Below are positions 36,796 to 45,833 of a stretch of 64,000 bases of DNA, piece after piece. The notes below the pieces were generated by a model. That model was given only the letters and a program-made list of their open reading frames with translations. It searched no databases and was not told where the DNA came from. The position numbers and the translations under genes were made by a program. Where the stretch lies: assembly GCF_000014965.1 (NCBI RefSeq), contig NC_008554.1:2902001-2966000 (forward strand), written 5' to 3'. Source of the stretch: Syntrophobacter fumaroxidans MPOB. Lineage in GTDB: Bacteria > Desulfobacterota > Syntrophobacteria > Syntrophobacterales > Syntrophobacteraceae. Numbering within the stretch: the stretch's first letter is position 1; each line of letters begins with the position of its first letter.

Positions 36796-37287
36796 ATGAG
36801 CAAGTCCAGGATGCTTCCGATGATCATCGTTGTCCTATTTGTAGCCGCAACGGCCGGTGCAGCCCTGGAGGTGATGAGCGTGCAGGTCAAGAACGGCCAG
36901 CTCAGATCCTCCCCTTCGTTCCTCGCCGGCCCGGTGGCGGAGGTGGCTTACTGCGATCCGGTCGAAGTGCTCCGGCAGCAGGGAGACTGGATGGAAGTCA
37001 ATGCTCCGGGCGGAAAGAAGGGTTGGATACACCAGTCCGCCCTGACCAAAAAGAAAATGTCGCTCGGCGCCGGGGGGAAGAATCCCGAACTGGGCGCATC
37101 GAGCGACGAAGTCGCTCTCGCCGGCAAAGGATTCAATGCCGATGTGGAAAGCAGGTATCGGACCGCGCACCGGTCCGTGGATTTCGCATGGGTGGACAGG
37201 ATGGAACTCATGAGAATCTCCCCCGAAGAAACGGTCGCTTTTCTCAGGGACGGCGGGGTGAAGCCCCAGGCGGGAGGTGTGAAATGA
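36796..37287 (+). CDS. Secreted SH3b-domain protein
   Basis: 163 residues, ATG at 36796 after AGGAGGGTGC. Signal peptide (MLPMIIVVLFVAATAGAAL), then a bacterial SH3 domain at about residues 30-85 (VKNGQLRSSPSFLAGPVAEV ... QGDWMEVNAPGGKKGWIHQS), usually a cell-wall or protein binding module. The C-terminal part (FNADVESRYRTAHRSVDFAW) is unassigned. It overlaps the M48 gene by four bases (ATGA), so the two are translated together and the SH3b protein may steer or inhibit that protease. Confidence 0.82.
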   Translation: MSKSRMLPMIIVVLFVAATAGAALEVMSVQVKNGQLRSSPSFLAGPVAEVAYCDPVEVLRQQGDWMEVNAPGGKKGWIHQSALTKKKMSLGAGGKNPELGASSDEVALAGKGFNADVESRYRTAHRSVDFAWVDRMELMRISPEETVAFLRDGGVKPQAGGVK

Positions 37288-38207
37288 GGCTGTGTTCAAG
37301 GTTCTCGGTCCCTGTGTTTGTCCTGGCCACGCTCTGCCTGGCGTTGTCGCTTTCGATCCGCGACTGTCGCGCCGCGAGCCTGGGCGACGTCCTCCGCATC
37401 CCGGGAGGCGTAGTCAATTCGGGCCAGGCCGATTCCATCGTGCGCGGCGCCAAGGCGATCGGGAAAACGTTCCAGGACATTACCCCGGAACAGGAATACT
37501 ACATCGGGCGCGCCGTGGCGGCGACCATCCTGCAGAGCTATCGCCCCTATCCCGACGAGGAAGCCAACCGGTACCTCAACGTGCTCGGACAATCGCTCGC
37601 CCAGGCGTCGGACCGCCCGGAAACATTCGGCGGCTATCACTTTTTGATCCTGGATTCGGAGGAAATCAACGCGTTCGCGGCCCCGGGCGGCTTGATCCTG
37701 GTCACCCGCGGGATGCTGCGCCTGTGCCGGGATGAAGACCAGGTGGCGGCCGTGCTCGCTCACGAGATCGGTCACATCAAGGGTCGGCACGGGCTGCGGG
37801 CCATCAGGACGAGTCGGCTGACGACCGCGTTCACCGTTCTGGCCGCCGAAGGCGCCAAGAATTTCGGGGGGAGCCAGGTGGCCCAGCTGACGGAAGCCTT
37901 TGAGGGATCGGTGAGCGATGTCACGGCGACTTTGACCAACAGCGGGTATTCCAGGGAACTCGAACGGGAGGCGGACCAGGAAGCCGTCGCAATCCTGATC
38001 CGGATCGGATACGATCCCGGCGCATTGAGCTCCATGCTCCAGGAGATGGACAAACGCATGGTGCGAAGCGGTCCGGGTTTTGCCAAGACGCATCCCGATC
38101 CCAAAGACCGGGTCCAGGCCATCGGGGCCAGGGCCGGAACATCGTCCCGGACCGCACCGCCTCCGGAGAGAAAGAAGCGTTTCGACCTCTTCATGAGCAA
38201 AGTGTAG
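37284..38207 (+). CDS. M48 family zinc metalloprotease, periplasmic
   Basis: 307 residues, ATG at 37284 overlapping the SH3b stop. Signal peptide (FVLATLCLALSLSIRDCRA). M48 motif HEIGH (VLAHEIGHIKGRHG) with the third ligand Glu in ELEREADQEAV. N-terminal DITPEQEYYIGRAVAATIL and NAFAAPGGLILVTRGML are typical of the BepA/YfgC-LoiP group, which cleaves misfolded outer-membrane proteins. It lacks the C-terminal TPR array of BepA, so it is closer to LoiP or the Oma1-like short form. Confidence 0.88.
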   Translation: MRLCSRFSVPVFVLATLCLALSLSIRDCRAASLGDVLRIPGGVVNSGQADSIVRGAKAIGKTFQDITPEQEYYIGRAVAATILQSYRPYPDEEANRYLNVLGQSLAQASDRPETFGGYHFLILDSEEINAFAAPGGLILVTRGMLRLCRDEDQVAAVLAHEIGHIKGRHGLRAIRTSRLTTAFTVLAAEGAKNFGGSQVAQLTEAFEGSVSDVTATLTNSGYSRELEREADQEAVAILIRIGYDPGALSSMLQEMDKRMVRSGPGFAKTHPDPKDRVQAIGARAGTSSRTAPPPERKKRFDLFMSKV

Positions 38208-38383
38208 CCTTGGCGTCCGGGTCGAATCGGCCCCCGGCGGCAGAGCCTGCTGCGCCCGGTATCCGCCGGATGGGAAATCCGGCCGGCTAGGGGGGGTTCC
38301 AGGCGATTCCATGCCGGAAACGAGGGAGATATCGCCAATTCGGCGGAGTTGAACGGCAAGCCGTTATCGTCACAGTTGAGCAC

Positions 38384-40642
38384 ATGGGCCGCAAACTGAT
38401 CGAGGGTGGTCTCGCCGGCGCGGGCGCAGCGATGGTTGCGCTGCTGTTCTGGGCAGTCGGATTCTTCGACCTGTGGGAATTCGCCACGTGGAGCTGGCGC
38501 GTCGATTTCTTTGCCGCGCCGTCCGCACAGACGGAGAAGATCAAGCTGATCCTGCTGGACCAGAACAGCCTCGCCTGGGGCAAGAAGGAAAAAGGCTGGC
38601 CCTGGCCCTGGCCGCGCGAAGTCTATACGACCGTCATCGACTTCTGTAACAGGGGCGGCGCCAAGGCGGTCGTTTTCGACATGATCTTCAGCGAATCCTC
38701 TTTCTTCGGTGTCGACGACGATCGGGCGCTGGCCGCCGCCATCGATCGCGCCCCTGCTTTCGTGATGCCCTTCTCCGTCGGGAGGCAGGTGGGGGAAGCG
38801 GATGCCTGGCCCCCGGAGATCCCTCGAAGGTGCCCCATCAGAATATCCAACCTGGCTGAGTGGCTCGCTTCGGCTCCAAGTCGCGGCGCCGTCATGCCGA
38901 AGGCATCCTTTCCGGTTCCCGAGGTGTGCTCCGGTTCCGCGGTCCTGGGAAACGTGATCCAGGAGCCGGATGCCGACGGGGTTTTTCGCCGCTGCCATCT
39001 TTTCCACTTCTTCGACGGCCTTGCGGTCCCTTCCCTGAGCTTGGCCGCCTACCTTGCCGGGCAGGGCCTCTGCCCCCCCGTATCGCCTGCGCCGACGACC
39101 GTTGGAGGGCAAACGGCCGCACCGACGCCGTCCTCCGGGCCTGTCACCGTGCGTCCGCAGCCGGCAGACGAGGCACTTCACAGCTCCGGCACCTTGCCCT
39201 TGGAGGAAATCACGGTTCGGGACGGTTGCTGCCGGATCGGCGAACGATGTATCCCCATCGATACCCGCGGCAGGGCCATCCTGCGGTTCAGGGGCCCCGT
39301 GGGCACGTACCGGTCGTTCAGCGCCGCGGCGGTCATCGAATCGGAGCTGCGGTTGCGGGAAGGAGGGGAGCCGATCATCCGGGATCCCGGTGTCTTAAGG
39401 GACTGCACCGTCTTTCTGGGGGCCAGCGCTCCCGCGCTGCTCGACCTGCGCCCCACGCCCATCAGCAGAGTCTCCCCCGGCGTGGAGCTCCATGCCACCG
39501 TTCTGGACAACTTGCTTTCCGACGACTTCCTTTCGGAAGCCCCGGCCTGGTTCTGCATCCTGAGCACTCTCTTTTTGTCCATGCTGGGTTCCCTCCTGGT
39601 GGTGAGCGGCAAGACGGCCCGCCACAGCACCATGGCGGCCGCGGCCGTCCTGCCGCTTCCGGTTGCCGCGGGCTTTCTCGCTTACGGGCTGGGGTACTGG
39701 TGGCCCATTGTCGTTCATGAGTCGGCGGTGGCCCTGTCCCTTGCCCTGGGCATCTCCATCAATTACGCCCACGAATGGAAACGCAGGGCTTTCATCAAAA
39801 AGGCATTCAAGTATTATCTGAGTCCCGCTGTGGTCGAGAAAATCCTGGCGGACCCCTCCAGACTGGTACTGGGAGGGGAACGTCGCGAACTGTCCATATT
39901 CTTTTCCGATCTGCAGGGTTTCTCCTCCATCTCCGAACGGCTCGATCCCCCTGCCCTCACCAGCCTGCTCAACGAATACCTCTCCGACATGACCGACATC
40001 ATCCTGGAGGAGGAAGGCACCCTGGACAAATACGAAGGGGATGCCGTCATCGCTTTCTGGAACGCCCCCGTCGACCAGCCCGACCACGCCCTCAGGGCCT
40101 GCCGGGCGGCAATCCGCTGCCAGCACAGGCTGGACGAACGCCGGGAGGAATTCCGACGCAAGACCGGAGAGCTGCTCTACCAGCGCATCGGCATCAACAC
40201 GGGGTCCGTGGTGGTCGGAAACATGGGCTCCGGAAAACGTTTCGATTACACGGTGCTGGGGGATGCCGCCAACCTCGCTTCGAGGCTGGAAGGAGCCAAC
40301 AAGGTGTTCGGCACCTACACCATGGTTTCCGAGGACACCTGGACTCAAGTCGGCGGAGAGCTCCTCGGCCGTGAAATCGGCTTGTTGCGCGTGGTCGGGA
40401 GGAAAAATCCGGTTCGTGTGTATGAAGTGATCGGATTTGCATCGACCGCGGAAAACGATGGGCTGAACGCGTTCGCTTCCGCCCTCGCCCTTTACTACGC
40501 CGGGGGTCTGAGCGCTGCGCTGGAGGCTTTCCGGATGCTTTCGGACGACCCTGTCGCCCGGGTCTACGCCGCCCGCTGCGAGAGTTTGCTGCGTGAGGAT
40601 GAGGCCTCCCGGGACATCGTCTGGAACCTCAAGGAGAAATGA
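38384..40642 (+). CDS. CHASE2-domain adenylate/guanylate cyclase
   Basis: 752 residues. One N-terminal TM (LAGAGAAMVALLFWAVGFF), a periplasmic CHASE2 sensor (about 35-375; LILLDQNSLAWG, AVVFDMIFSE, VSPGVELHATVLDNLL), three TM helices (about 385-460) and a class III cyclase domain (about 500-655). Metal Asp in FFSDLQGFSS and KYEGDAVIAFW; transition-state Asn/Arg in LGDAANLASRLE. The DYTVLGD motif has Thr at the purine-contact region, as in class IIIb cyclases. Likely product cAMP. A C-terminal helical tail follows. Same strand as the SH3b/M48 pair, 176 bases after it. Confidence 0.88.
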   Translation: MGRKLIEGGLAGAGAAMVALLFWAVGFFDLWEFATWSWRVDFFAAPSAQTEKIKLILLDQNSLAWGKKEKGWPWPWPREVYTTVIDFCNRGGAKAVVFDMIFSESSFFGVDDDRALAAAIDRAPAFVMPFSVGRQVGEADAWPPEIPRRCPIRISNLAEWLASAPSRGAVMPKASFPVPEVCSGSAVLGNVIQEPDADGVFRRCHLFHFFDGLAVPSLSLAAYLAGQGLCPPVSPAPTTVGGQTAAPTPSSGPVTVRPQPADEALHSSGTLPLEEITVRDGCCRIGERCIPIDTRGRAILRFRGPVGTYRSFSAAAVIESELRLREGGEPIIRDPGVLRDCTVFLGASAPALLDLRPTPISRVSPGVELHATVLDNLLSDDFLSEAPAWFCILSTLFLSMLGSLLVVSGKTARHSTMAAAAVLPLPVAAGFLAYGLGYWWPIVVHESAVALSLALGISINYAHEWKRRAFIKKAFKYYLSPAVVEKILADPSRLVLGGERRELSIFFSDLQGFSSISERLDPPALTSLLNEYLSDMTDIILEEEGTLDKYEGDAVIAFWNAPVDQPDHALRACRAAIRCQHRLDERREEFRRKTGELLYQRIGINTGSVVVGNMGSGKRFDYTVLGDAANLASRLEGANKVFGTYTMVSEDTWTQVGGELLGREIGLLRVVGRKNPVRVYEVIGFASTAENDGLNAFASALALYYAGGLSAALEAFRMLSDDPVARVYAARCESLLREDEASRDIVWNLKEK

Positions 40643-40784
40643 TCCGACGCGCAGCCTCGGGCAAGGCCCTCATCCCTTCATCCGCAAGCGTTCCCCGGCT
40701 GTCGATCCGGAGGTTGACCCGCCCCGTGGCGCTTGCCGGTGTCGGGACAAATCGAGCGCGAACCGGAACATTGCAGGAGCGATT

Positions 40785-41393
40785 ATGCGAAAGCTTTTTG
40801 TACTGCTGTGGATCACCGCGATGCTGTCGGCGTCAGCCGGGCCGAGCCTGGCGGCCGGCGATCGGGCCATGAAGCAGAGACTCAAGAACGAGCTTGTGGA
40901 ATTCACTCCACCGGACGCTTTTCTTGACGCCAACTTCGTTGCGGATGAAGTCGATCCGGGATTCATTTTCGGAAAGATCGGGGACTTTGCCAAATCGCGT
41001 TCCTGCCCCACCACCTGGCTGATCGGGAAGGACGAGAAGAAACGGATGGAGAGCCACGACCCGCAGGCGGGTCCCGTGGAGTATTCTCTTTACCTGGAGG
41101 TGGATTGCCCCGGAAAACTGACCTACTTCGTTTTTGTCGATCGGTCCCAGGCCGGTTCCGCGCAGTGGATGGAGCAGCAAAAGCAGCTCCACAAGAGCAA
41201 ACTCGAGCCTCGGTCAGGCCCGGCCGAAACCGGGCTTGAAGAGGCCGCTCGAAATGGATTCCCCGTGAACGCCGAGCTGCGCTTCGTGGAAAGCGAGGGC
41301 GAACTGCTGTTGAGGCCCGAGGACGCGCTGACCGGCGAGCTCAACTTCCAGCCGATCTACGACATAAGGCTGAACAAGGCCGTCGATCGCTGA
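40785..41393 (+). CDS. Secreted protein of unknown function
   Basis: 202 residues, ATG at 40785 after GCAGGAGC. Signal peptide (LFVLLWITAMLSASAGPSLAA). No recognised domain: acidic, a single Cys pair region (SRSCPTTW ... EVDCPGKL) could form a disulfide, and a helical stretch (WMEQQKQLHKSKLEPRSG) follows. It comes 142 bases after the cyclase gene and is probably part of the same unit. Confidence 0.65.
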   Translation: MRKLFVLLWITAMLSASAGPSLAAGDRAMKQRLKNELVEFTPPDAFLDANFVADEVDPGFIFGKIGDFAKSRSCPTTWLIGKDEKKRMESHDPQAGPVEYSLYLEVDCPGKLTYFVFVDRSQAGSAQWMEQQKQLHKSKLEPRSGPAETGLEEAARNGFPVNAELRFVESEGELLLRPEDALTGELNFQPIYDIRLNKAVDR

Positions 41394-41398
41394 GGCGT

Positions 41399-41414
41399 GG
41401 CCGGCGAGCCGGCC
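41399..41414. terminator. Small bidirectional stem-loop between convergent genes
   Basis: GGCCGGC, two-base loop, GCCGGCC, just after the plus-strand stop at 41393 and before the minus-strand stop at 41453. No T-run either way. Confidence 0.35.
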
Positions 41415-41452
41415 CATGCTCCCCACCACTTGCATGACCTCCGAACCCGCCG

Positions 41453-42778
41453 TCACCCGTCCTTTCCGGCCGCGGTTTTCCCGGCCGGGGCCGCGAGCTC
41501 CATACCCGCTGGAGGAATGATTCCCATTCGAACATAGACGGGACGGACCATTTCCCGCAGCCGGCGAAGGTTCACGGCAAAAACGGAGGCGCCCAAAACG
41601 CAGCAGGCGGCGCCCAGCAGCAGCGTGATCCGCACGCCGATCCTTGCCGCCAGAGCCCCCGCGAGCAGGCTGCCAAACGGCATCATGCCCAGGAAGGACA
41701 TGGTAAATAGACTCATCACGCGCCCCCGCTTGTCCTCATCGACAATGGTCTGGACGATCGTATTGCTCGACGCGATCTGGATCATCATTCCAAACCCGGC
41801 CACAAACAGGAAGACCAGCGAGAGGGTGAAACCCGGCGATATCGCGAAAGCGGCGATGGCGAAACCAAAGCCGATCGTGGACAAAGGAATCATTCTTCCC
41901 AGGCCGAGGACGCTTTTTCGCGCCGCAAGGAAGATCGTTGCAGCGATCGCCCCGATACCGGCCGCTGATACCAGGAACCCGAAGGTATCGGCCCCGCCGT
42001 GCAGGATGTCCTTGGCGTAGACGGGCATGAGCACCAAGTAGGGCGAACCCGCTATGCTGAAGACTCCGAGCAGGGCCAGGATGGCCAGGATGGGCTTGAA
42101 GGCGAATACGTAGGCGACGCCTTCCACGAGATCCTGCCAGACGGCCTTCCCGTGATCTGGAAGCTTCCGCGGTTCCACTCGTATCGCCGCCAGGGCGATG
42201 ATCACCGCCACGTAGCTCGCGGCGTTCAGCGTGAAACAAATCCCCTCCCCCAGAGCCGAAATCAGGACCCCCGCCACGGATGGACCGATGAAGCGCGCGC
42301 TGTTGAACATGGCGGAGTTCAAAGCAATGGCATTCCCGAGGTCCTCCTTCTTCTCGACCATCTCGACCACGAAGGATTGTCGTATCGGAATATCGAAGGC
42401 ATTGATTACGCCGATGAACGCGCTCAAGGCGATGAGATGCCAGGTGGCGACGGCCCCGGTCACGACCAGTACCGCCAGGATCGACGCCTGGAGCATGGAG
42501 AAGCTCTGTGTGGCGATGAGCAGTCTGCGCCGGTTCCATCTATCCGCCGCAACCCCCGCCAAGGGCGACAGCAGGAAAGACGGGATCTGGGCTGCAAATG
42601 CCACCGTACCGAGCAGCAGCGCGGATCCGGTCAGCCGGTACACCAGCCAGCTCATGGCCACGTGCTGCACCCAGGTGCCGATGAGAGAAATGCCCTGACC
42701 GAAGAAGAAGAGACGATAGTTGCGGTAGCGGAACGCTCGCAGAAGCAGCCTGATGTGGTGCAAAGCATTGACTTGCAT
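41453..42778 (-). CDS. MFS transporter (MFS_3 / enterobactin exporter-like)
   Basis: 441 residues from ATG at 42778 (MQVNALHHIRLLLRAFRYRN). The frame stays open to 42946, but that extension is hydrophilic and unlike the family. Opening pattern FGQGISLIGTWVQHVAMSWL and loop motif GVAADRWNRRRLLIATQS mark the MFS_3 group, which includes EntS. About 11-12 TM helices are visible. Probably exports a small molecule across the inner membrane; substrate unknown. The ribosome site is weak. Confidence 0.8.
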   Translation of the reverse strand: MQVNALHHIRLLLRAFRYRNYRLFFFGQGISLIGTWVQHVAMSWLVYRLTGSALLLGTVAFAAQIPSFLLSPLAGVAADRWNRRRLLIATQSFSMLQASILAVLVVTGAVATWHLIALSAFIGVINAFDIPIRQSFVVEMVEKKEDLGNAIALNSAMFNSARFIGPSVAGVLISALGEGICFTLNAASYVAVIIALAAIRVEPRKLPDHGKAVWQDLVEGVAYVFAFKPILAILALLGVFSIAGSPYLVLMPVYAKDILHGGADTFGFLVSAAGIGAIAATIFLAARKSVLGLGRMIPLSTIGFGFAIAAFAISPGFTLSLVFLFVAGFGMMIQIASSNTIVQTIVDEDKRGRVMSLFTMSFLGMMPFGSLLAGALAARIGVRITLLLGAACCVLGASVFAVNLRRLREMVRPVYVRMGIIPPAGMELAAPAGKTAAGKDG

Positions 42779-43566
42779 GCCGTGAATCCCGCTGTAACCT
42801 TTCTCCGGCCGGGGAACTCGACGCGTCGAAGAGACGTCTTTTTTGACGTTGGTCCCTTCATGTCCGTCGACATTCCTCCCGTTCCCCGTCCGGGATACGA
42901 GTCGCCGCGCCATGGCCGGGCGGGCCCGCACGCCCCGCACAATCACCGCTTTCTCCTCTCAGGCGAATCCGGCTTTCTTGAGCGCGCCGATTCTGCTCCG
43001 CCGGATGCCGACTCGCGTTCAAGATCGCGGAACGAGGGACCCGCGGAAGATGAACAGAGCGGGGACAAGGGCTGGCCCGCGCAATTCCGGGGCCGGGCTC
43101 CATGCCTTCCCGCTCGGTTTTGTCGTCTTGAGCGCAATCGGGTATAAGGCGCTCGAGGCCGTCAAAGGAGAATCGACAATATATAGCTCTTTTCGGAGAA
43201 AAGAAAAGCGAACACCGACGGCGTCCGCGCCGGGAATCGCGCCGATTTCCCGGAGTGGCATTTCGTCTCATCCTGTCTTACTATCTGTATCAGGGACGGG
43301 GCTTGATCGTCGTCAGTGCGGATTCCCGTTCATTTTCTCGACATGCCTGCTCACAACACCTCCAGGACGATGCCGCGATTCGGCCTCTCCCCGGTCGCCC
43401 GGTTCTGCATGTGTTTCAGCTCGGAGCGCGGATGCCGGCGCGAGGAAAAAGGAGGATCGGACCTCTCGGGTCCCCCCTCCGCTGCCGGTAATACCGCAAC
43501 AGGTGCCGGGCCGGATTGGAGCGCAACGCATTCTTGAAGCGCATTCCAGCCAGAAGGAGGAATGTC
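42779..43566. other. Gene-free region
   Basis: About 790 bases between a minus-strand transporter and a plus-strand gene. An AT-rich spot (43178-43200, AATATATAGCTC) may hold a promoter. Open frames here look like chance frames of high-GC DNA. Confidence 0.45.
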
Positions 43567-44067
43567 ATGAGTGTACTGGTGGTGAGCGTGTTCGACGATC
43601 GATATAAAGGGGAGGAGGTCCGGCTGAGTTTGCTCAAGAAAGGGAGCGAACGCGTCGTGGATCTCGAGGATGCCGTCGTATTGGTGAGGACCTTGTCGGG
43701 AAAAGTGAAACTCCACCACGTGACCCACCTCACGCTGGGCGGGGCCGTGACGGGCGGCTTTCTGGGAAGTCTTCTGGGCGTTTTGATGCTCAACCCCGTT
43801 TTCGCCGTGTTCGGTCTTGCCGCGGGCACCATGGTCGGCGCGGTGTCCGGTTCCCTGTCCCACGCCGGGGTGGATGAAGACTTCATGCAGGAACTGGCCA
43901 AGCATTTGAAACCCGGGACATCGGCCCTTTGCGTGCTCGTCAGGGACAATCTCGACAAGGTGCTGCAGGAATTGAATGAATTCGGCGGGAAGGTATTCCA
44001 GACTTCCCTGCGCCACGAGGACATCACCAGGCTCCAGGAAGCTCTTGACGCCGTGGCAGGGGCATAG
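43567..44067 (+). CDS. DUF1269-type membrane protein
   Basis: 166 residues, ATG at 43567 with AGAAGGAGG upstream. Family pattern: N-terminal VLVVSVFDDRYKGEEVRLSL, then HHVTHLTLGGAVTGGFLGSL and two Gly-rich hydrophobic segments (GFLGSLLGVLMLNPVFAVFGLAAGTMVGAVSG written here in part), then a soluble C-terminal domain (LKPGTSALCVLVRDNLDK). Known only as a domain of unknown function in bacterial stress and membrane contexts. Single gene; the neighbour is convergent. Confidence 0.78.
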   Translation: MSVLVVSVFDDRYKGEEVRLSLLKKGSERVVDLEDAVVLVRTLSGKVKLHHVTHLTLGGAVTGGFLGSLLGVLMLNPVFAVFGLAAGTMVGAVSGSLSHAGVDEDFMQELAKHLKPGTSALCVLVRDNLDKVLQELNEFGGKVFQTSLRHEDITRLQEALDAVAGA

Positions 44068-44154
44068 GCGAGTTCTTCGGGGCTTGGAGGCAATCCGGGA
44101 CGTTCCGGTCGGGTCGAGGATTCGACGAAAACCGATGGAAACGGCGGGAGCGGC

Positions 44155-45756
44155 TCATTTGCCGGGAGCCGGCAAGAGGCAGCAGAAAACCAGGCTGATT
44201 ACAGCCGTGATCAGCACGGCCCAGAAAACGACTTCCACGCCCGACGCAACGGCCGCCTGCAGGGTTTTCTGGAGATGGGGAGAAAGCGCGGCCTGGATTT
44301 CCGGCTGGAGGAGACTTTCGATGTTTGCGGACAAGTGCTTGAAAACGGATACGGGAAGCCCGTCCCCAGGCGCGGAATGGATCAGGGGATCGAGCGCCTT
44401 TCCCAGCTGGGCGGCGACCAGGCTTCCCGACAACCCAACCCCGATGGTGCCCCCCAGAGTCCTCGCAAACTGCTGAGAAGAGGTGGAGACGCCCAGGTTT
44501 GAAGCTCCGAGGCTGTTCTGCACGATGAGCAGGGTGCTGACCGACACGATTCCCATTCCGAAACCGGCCAGCGCCAGCGTGAATGAACAGAAGGCAAGCG
44601 AGGTGGAGGGCGAGAAGCTCAGAGTCAGGAGCGAACCCGCCACCAGGAAAAAGGACCCGGCCAGGGCGAAAGGTTTTTCAGTTTTGGGGCCGACCAACTG
44701 CCCACACACGATTGCCCCCAGAGACCATGCCAGCGACAGTGGGACCATGGCGAGGCCGAGTTGTGCCGGGGACTTGCCCATCCCGCCCTGAATGAACAGC
44801 GGACTGTAGGATGAGAGGGAAAAGATGGCGAAACTGCTGAAGAACGCCGATGCATTGGCCATGCTGAAGCCGCTGTTGCCAAAAAAGGAAAGCCTGAGGA
44901 TCGGATCGGACGCGGCTTTCTCCGCGATGCAGAAGCCGATCGCCCCCCCGACCGCCACGGCGAGCAACGCCAGGATCTCCACGGAAAGCCAGGAATACGT
45001 TCGGCCTCCAAGCATGAATGCGAGGAGCAGGGCAAGGACCGACAGGACCAGCGTCATCGCGCCAGCATAATCGATGTCGGCTTGCGTTCTCGCCTCCCGG
45101 GCGTCGCGCATGAACAGGAAGATACCGAGAAGCGCCACCGCTCCGATGGGCACGTTGAGGAAGAATATCCAGCGCCACGACATGCAGGCGACGATGAACC
45201 CGCCCAGGGCCGGCCCCAGGATACTGGCAATCCCCCAGACGAAGCTGATGAACCCCATCCACTTGGCGCGCTTTTCCACCGGAGACAGATCCGCCACCAC
45301 GATGTAGGCCAGCGCAAAGGTCCCTCCCGCCCCGACCCCCTGGATCGCCCGGCAGATGATGAGCTGCAGCATGCTCTGAGCCGCTCCTCCCAGCATCGAA
45401 CTGGCCAGGAAGATGGCGATGGCGATGAGGTAAAGCCTCCTGCGGTCGAATAGATCGCTCAGTTTTCCGAAAATGGGCAGGCTGATCGCGCGCGTGAGCA
45501 GATAGGACGAAAAGACCCAGCCATAAAGGGGCAATCCGCCGAGATCGGCCACGATGGTGGGCATGGCGGCGCTCATGATCAGGGCATCCAGCGCCCCCAG
45601 GAACAGCGCGAGCAAGGCCGCGGCAATGACGAAAGCCTTTGTCGTCCGGCCTTCGCGACCACTCTCCCGCGCGGCGGATCGGTCGGCCACGGGAAGCTCC
45701 ACTAGCGATTCTTCCGCAGATCGGCGCTCGCCCCGCAGGAGCGACCCGCGCCGCAC
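44155..45756 (-). CDS. MFS drug/H+ antiporter of the DHA2 (EmrB/QacA) type
   Basis: 533 residues from GTG at 45756 (AAAGGAA eight bases before). Fourteen TM pattern. Motifs: LDALIMSAAMPTIVADLG, GKLSDLFDRRRLYLIAIAIF, motif C-like GPALGGFIV and WRWIFFLNVPIG. This family exports hydrophobic or cationic drugs using the proton gradient. No fusion-protein partner (EmrA) lies beside it. Same direction as the sensor kinase at 45834, 77 bases upstream. Confidence 0.88.
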   Translation of the reverse strand: MRRGSLLRGERRSAEESLVELPVADRSAARESGREGRTTKAFVIAAALLALFLGALDALIMSAAMPTIVADLGGLPLYGWVFSSYLLTRAISLPIFGKLSDLFDRRRLYLIAIAIFLASSMLGGAAQSMLQLIICRAIQGVGAGGTFALAYIVVADLSPVEKRAKWMGFISFVWGIASILGPALGGFIVACMSWRWIFFLNVPIGAVALLGIFLFMRDAREARTQADIDYAGAMTLVLSVLALLLAFMLGGRTYSWLSVEILALLAVAVGGAIGFCIAEKAASDPILRLSFFGNSGFSMANASAFFSSFAIFSLSSYSPLFIQGGMGKSPAQLGLAMVPLSLAWSLGAIVCGQLVGPKTEKPFALAGSFFLVAGSLLTLSFSPSTSLAFCSFTLALAGFGMGIVSVSTLLIVQNSLGASNLGVSTSSQQFARTLGGTIGVGLSGSLVAAQLGKALDPLIHSAPGDGLPVSVFKHLSANIESLLQPEIQAALSPHLQKTLQAAVASGVEVVFWAVLITAVISLVFCCLLPAPGK

Positions 45757-45833
45757 GGTTCAGATTCCTTTGGCTTTACTGGAAGAGCCGCCCGGGCTCG
45801 GCACGTTTTCATCGTTCTTTGCAGGCCCCCGGC

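Noticed and set aside
42779-42946. Upstream extension of the MFS gene
   Set aside because: The open frame continues, but the added residues are charged and unlike the family's start, and no ribosome site was seen upstream.
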